Assembly (NCBI RefSeq): GCF_000009905.1
Contig: NC_006177.1
Span: forward strand, 2,728,001 to 2,792,000
Direction: 5' to 3'
Length of the DNA: 64,000 nucleotides
DNA from: Symbiobacterium thermophilum IAM 14863
GTDB lineage: Bacteria > Bacillota > Sulfobacillia > Symbiobacteriales > Symbiobacteriaceae
Part shown: one piece after another, positions 61,504 to 64,000 of the stretch
How positions within the stretch are numbered: the first letter of the stretch is position 1
Layout of the letters: each line of letters starts with the position of its first letter
The notes under the pieces: model-generated
The model's database searches: none
Told to the model about the DNA's origin: nothing
Seen by the model: only the letters and a program-made list of their open reading frames with translations
Translations under genes and position numbers: made by a program

Positions 61504-62291
61504 TGCTCGCCACCCCCCTTCGCCAGCGCCTCAAGCTGGGCGCGCCGCCGCGAGTAGGCCATGAGTCCCAGCGACAGGGCTGCGACGCTGCCCACCAGGA
61601 CCGGCAGCTGCCGCATGGCCTTCCAGGTGAAGCCGGGCACCGACTCGGTCGTGACGTCGGTGTTCAGGGCGGTCAGGTCCAGCGGCACGGGGGAGATGTA
61701 CAGGACGGCGGTGCCGCCCGCCTCGTGCTCGCCGTACACGTGGTCGATGTACCGGCCGCCCCCCTCGGCGATGCGCTGCCTGGCGAGCTTCAGCAGCTCT
61801 TCCCGCTCGCCGAAGAGGATGGCGCCGCTGGGGCAGGTGGCCGCGCAGGCCGGCTCCAGGCCCTCCGAGATGCGGTCGTAGCACAGGGTGCACTTCTGCA
61901 TGCGGGGCACCGGCTTGTCGTACTCGTACTTGGGCACACCGAAGGGGCAGCCCAGCTGGCAGTAGCGGCAGCCGATGCACTTGTCGTGGTCGATGGTGAC
62001 CGCGCCGTTCGCCTGCCGCTTGATGGCGCCGGCGATGCAGACCGACTCGCAGGCCGGCTCCAGGCAGTGCATGCAGCCGGACTTGGTGAAGGTGGCCACG
62101 GTGCGGCCGTTCACCTCGGCGGTCACGAAGTCGATGGTGGTCCAGGTGTAGGCCGAGCGCTTCTGCGGGTTGGTGAAGTCGGGCCCCACGCTCGTGTCCT
62201 CACCCGGGAGGTCGTTCCACTGCTTGCAGGCCACCTGGCAGCCCCGGCAGCCCATGCACTTGGACAGGTCGATGAGCATCCCGTAGGTCAT
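61500..62291 (-). CDS. fdnH: Formate dehydrogenase beta (iron-sulfur) subunit
   Basis: 263 aa. Four 4Fe-4S sites: CMGCRGCQVACKQWNDLPG, SGCMHCLEPACESVCIAGAI, DKCIGCRYCQLGCPFG, and KCTLCYDRISEGLEPACAA then CPSGAI. A C-terminal membrane helix (LPVLVGSVAALSLGLMAY) anchors it. Electrons go from alpha to the HybB-like subunit. It starts 4 nt after the alpha stop. Confidence 0.95.
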   Translation of the reverse strand: MTYGMLIDLSKCMGCRGCQVACKQWNDLPGEDTSVGPDFTNPQKRSAYTWTTIDFVTAEVNGRTVATFTKSGCMHCLEPACESVCIAGAIKRQANGAVTIDHDKCIGCRYCQLGCPFGVPKYEYDKPVPRMQKCTLCYDRISEGLEPACAATCPSGAILFGEREELLKLARQRIAEGGGRYIDHVYGEHEAGGTAVLYISPVPLDLTALNTDVTTESVPGFTWKAMRQLPVLVGSVAALSLGLMAYSRRRAQLEALAKGGGEQ

Positions 62292-62295
62292 GAGC

Positions 62296-64000
62296 TTACC
62301 CCCTTACCGGGCCGGAGCCGCCGGCCTTCTTCACGTTGCACAGGAACGCCTTGTACTCGGGGATCTGGGTGTTGGCGTCGCCCACGTGCGGCGTGAGCAC
62401 GTTGGCCGAGGCGCCGGTGAACTTGCCCATGAAGCCCCAGTGCCAGGGCATGCCCACGATCTCGATCTCCCGGCCGTGGACCCGGACCGGCCGCATGCGG
62501 GGCGTGACCATCGCCGGGGCGACCAGCGAGCCGCGGACGGTGGTCACCTCCACCCGGTCGCCCGACTGCACGCCCAGCTTGGCCGCCAGGGTCGGGGAGA
62601 TCTCGACGAACATGTCGGGCATCATCTCGCCCAGCCACGGCAGCGACCGGGTCATGGCGCCGGACTGCCAGTGCTCGGTCACCCGGTAGGTGGTGCAGAT
62701 GTACGGGAACTCGGGGTTCTCGGCCTCGGTGAGGGCGCCGAACTCGCCCTTGCCGGAGATGACGGCCACGGGGTTGAACTGCCGCCGGTTGAACCGGTTG
62801 GACACCGGCGACTCCACCGGCTCATAGTGCTCGGGGATGGGGCCGTCCTTCATCCCGGAGGGCGACCAGAGCGCCCCCACGCCCTCCTGCATCATGATGA
62901 ACGGGTTCTGCGCCGAGACCTCGGGCGGGTTGGTGGCGACGAAGTCAGGCACGTCCTGCGCGATGAACTTCTCGCCGTCCCACCGGAAGAGCGGCCGCTC
63001 CGGATCCCACGGCTGGCCGTGCTCGTCCATCGAGCAGCGGTTGTACAGGATCCGACGGTTGACCGGCCAGGCCCAGGCCCAGCCCAGGTGGGTGCCCAGC
63101 GTCGTGCCCGGCTCGTCCTTCACCCGGCTCCGGCACTTCGGGGTCTCGAAGTTGTCGAAGTAGCCGGCGTAGATCCAGCAGCCGCAGGCGGTGGAACCGT
63201 CGTCCTGCAGGTTGCCGAAGGTCGTGAGCCCCTTCCGGTCGGCCCAGGTGTAGCCGTTGATCTCGAAGGCCACCTTTTCCGCCGAGGGGTGGTCGCCGTC
63301 GTCGTAGTCCCAGTGCAGCTGCAGGATGGGATCGGGGAAGGCGCCGCCCTCGGTGGCATAGAGCTCACGCAGCTTCTTGAAGAGCCGGTCCGCGATCCAG
63401 AGGTCGTCCCGGGAGTCGCCCATGGGCTCCACGGCCTTGTCGCGCCACTGGATCCAGCGGCCGGAGTTGGTGACGGTGCCGCACTTCTCGTAGGAGGCGG
63501 CGGCGGGCAGCAGGAAGACCTCGGTCTGAATCTCGGCCGGATTCATGCCCGGGCCCTTCCAGAAGGCCGCCGTCTCGGTCTCGAAGAGGTCGACCACGAC
63601 CAGCCAGTCCAGGTTCGCCAGGGCCGACCGCTCCTTCGTGACGTTGGGCCCGCCCACGGCGAAGTTCTGGCCCCAGGCAAACAGGCCCTTCAGCTCGCCG
63701 CGGCCCATCGCCTCGAAGATGGACATGTGGGAGTGGTCCCGGTGGTCCAGCTTCGGCAGGTAGTCGTAGGCGAAGTCGTTCTCCGCCGTGGCGTTCTCGC
63801 CCCACCAGGCCTTCAGCAGCGAAACCATGAACTTGGGCCGGTTGGTCCAGTAGCCCGACTTGGGCGTCGACGCCTGGTAGGCCGCCAGGGTCGGGTGCTG
63901 CGCCGCAGACGGCATGGGCATGTAGCCGGGCAGGTTATTCCAGAGCATCGCCATGTCGGTGGAACCCTGCACGTTGGACTCGCCCCGGTGGGCGTTCACG
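62296..64000 (-). CDS. fdnG: Formate dehydrogenase alpha (catalytic) subunit, N-terminal part outside window
   Basis: 567 aa are present, matching the C-terminal half of FdnG-type enzymes: NAHRGESNVQGSTDMAMLW, AWAWPVNRRILYNRCSMDEH, FPYICTTYRVTEHWQ, and GMPWHWGFMGKF at the end. The Mo/W-bis-MGD domains are partly visible; the Fe-S site and the catalytic Sec/Cys codon lie upstream at the far side of base 64000. That they use selenocysteine is likely from the family and the sel genes here, but not seen. Confidence 0.95.
   Translation of the reverse strand, partial: VNAHRGESNVQGSTDMAMLWNNLPGYMPMPSAAQHPTLAAYQASTPKSGYWTNRPKFMVSLLKAWWGENATAENDFAYDYLPKLDHRDHSHMSIFEAMGRGELKGLFAWGQNFAVGGPNVTKERSALANLDWLVVVDLFETETAAFWKGPGMNPAEIQTEVFLLPAAASYEKCGTVTNSGRWIQWRDKAVEPMGDSRDDLWIADRLFKKLRELYATEGGAFPDPILQLHWDYDDGDHPSAEKVAFEINGYTWADRKGLTTFGNLQDDGSTACGCWIYAGYFDNFETPKCRSRVKDEPGTTLGTHLGWAWAWPVNRRILYNRCSMDEHGQPWDPERPLFRWDGEKFIAQDVPDFVATNPPEVSAQNPFIMMQEGVGALWSPSGMKDGPIPEHYEPVESPVSNRFNRRQFNPVAVISGKGEFGALTEAENPEFPYICTTYRVTEHWQSGAMTRSLPWLGEMMPDMFVEISPTLAAKLGVQSGDRVEVTTVRGSLVAPAMVTPRMRPVRVHGREIEIVGMPWHWGFMGKFTGASANVLTPHVGDANTQIPEYKAFLCNVKKAGGSGPVRG

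Noticed and set aside
62296-64000. Selenocysteine in formate dehydrogenase alpha
   Set aside because: Likely from family knowledge, but the active-site codon is outside the window, so not claimed.

Overview
The window is chromosomal DNA from a high-GC, spore-forming, anaerobic or microaerophilic Firmicute. It most resembles Symbiobacterium: GC-rich coding sequence, frequent GTG/TTG starts behind GGAGG sites, YtxC-like and SPOCS (DUF3794) sporulation proteins, a T-box leader, bacillithiol synthesis, a K+-type membrane pyrophosphatase and selenocysteine use. The genus is inferred from gene content; I could not search a database.

Layout. 0-3.1 kb (minus strand): TCA operon icd-mdh-citrate synthase, the last a mitochondrial-type enzyme cut by the window start. 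3.5-8.5 kb: Pro/Gly repeat protein, methyltransferase, ArsR regulator, an orphan 80-aa protein, and a DUF1405 / CsoR-like / P-type-ATPase-like membrane fragment cluster next to a TlpA-like thioredoxin. 8.7-13.2 kb: MoxR-DUF58-transglutaminase operon. 13.2-13.7 kb: a structured intergenic repeat (copy A; copy B lies at 43.2 kb). 13.7-20.3 kb (minus): thrC-thrB and thrS; a threonine-type T-box leader precedes thrS and carries a group IIC intron just after its terminator. 20.4-26.4 kb: acetyltransferase, thioesterase, 45-bp tandem repeats, hppA, ytxC, then a DsbA-like gene with in-frame UGA (U-P-G-C) overlapping a VKOR gene. 26.6-32.8 kb: tRNA-Cys, small membrane, metal-binding and unknown genes, map, a PHP phosphatase and a second copy of the orphan small protein. 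32.8-35.2 kb: a patchy accessory segment with an ABC remnant, an excisionase-like HTH, and a TPR protein overlapped by a small exported-peptide gene. 35.4-41 kb: tRNA-Val, a stalk-domain protein, SPOCS proteins. 41-43 kb: hydroxyacyl-CoA dehydrogenase and ackA. 43.7-45.5 kb: an IS1182-like element between identical hairpins. 45.5-52 kb (minus): dacF, a reductase, and selA-selD-bshC. 52-55 kb: a degenerate SF1 helicase-like gene. 55-58.5 kb: amidase, MazG-like protein, tRNA-Sec, MFS exporter, DUF881. 58.5-64 kb (minus): formate dehydrogenase operon (alpha cut by the window end, beta, HybB-like gamma, an AOR N-domain protein, fdhD).

How it fits together. The selenium parts form one system: selA and selD supply selenocysteine, tRNA-Sec carries it, and in this window it is used in SelD itself (U21) and in the DsbA-like protein (U76). 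The formate dehydrogenase is a probable further user, but its active-site codon lies outside the window. SelB is not in the window. The strongest novelty candidates are the four-hairpin, strictly spaced intergenic element (copies A and B), the intron parked on the thrS T-box terminator, the selenocysteine DsbA-VKOR pair, the TPR-peptide pair, and the orphan small-protein family at 6.2 and 30.1 kb.
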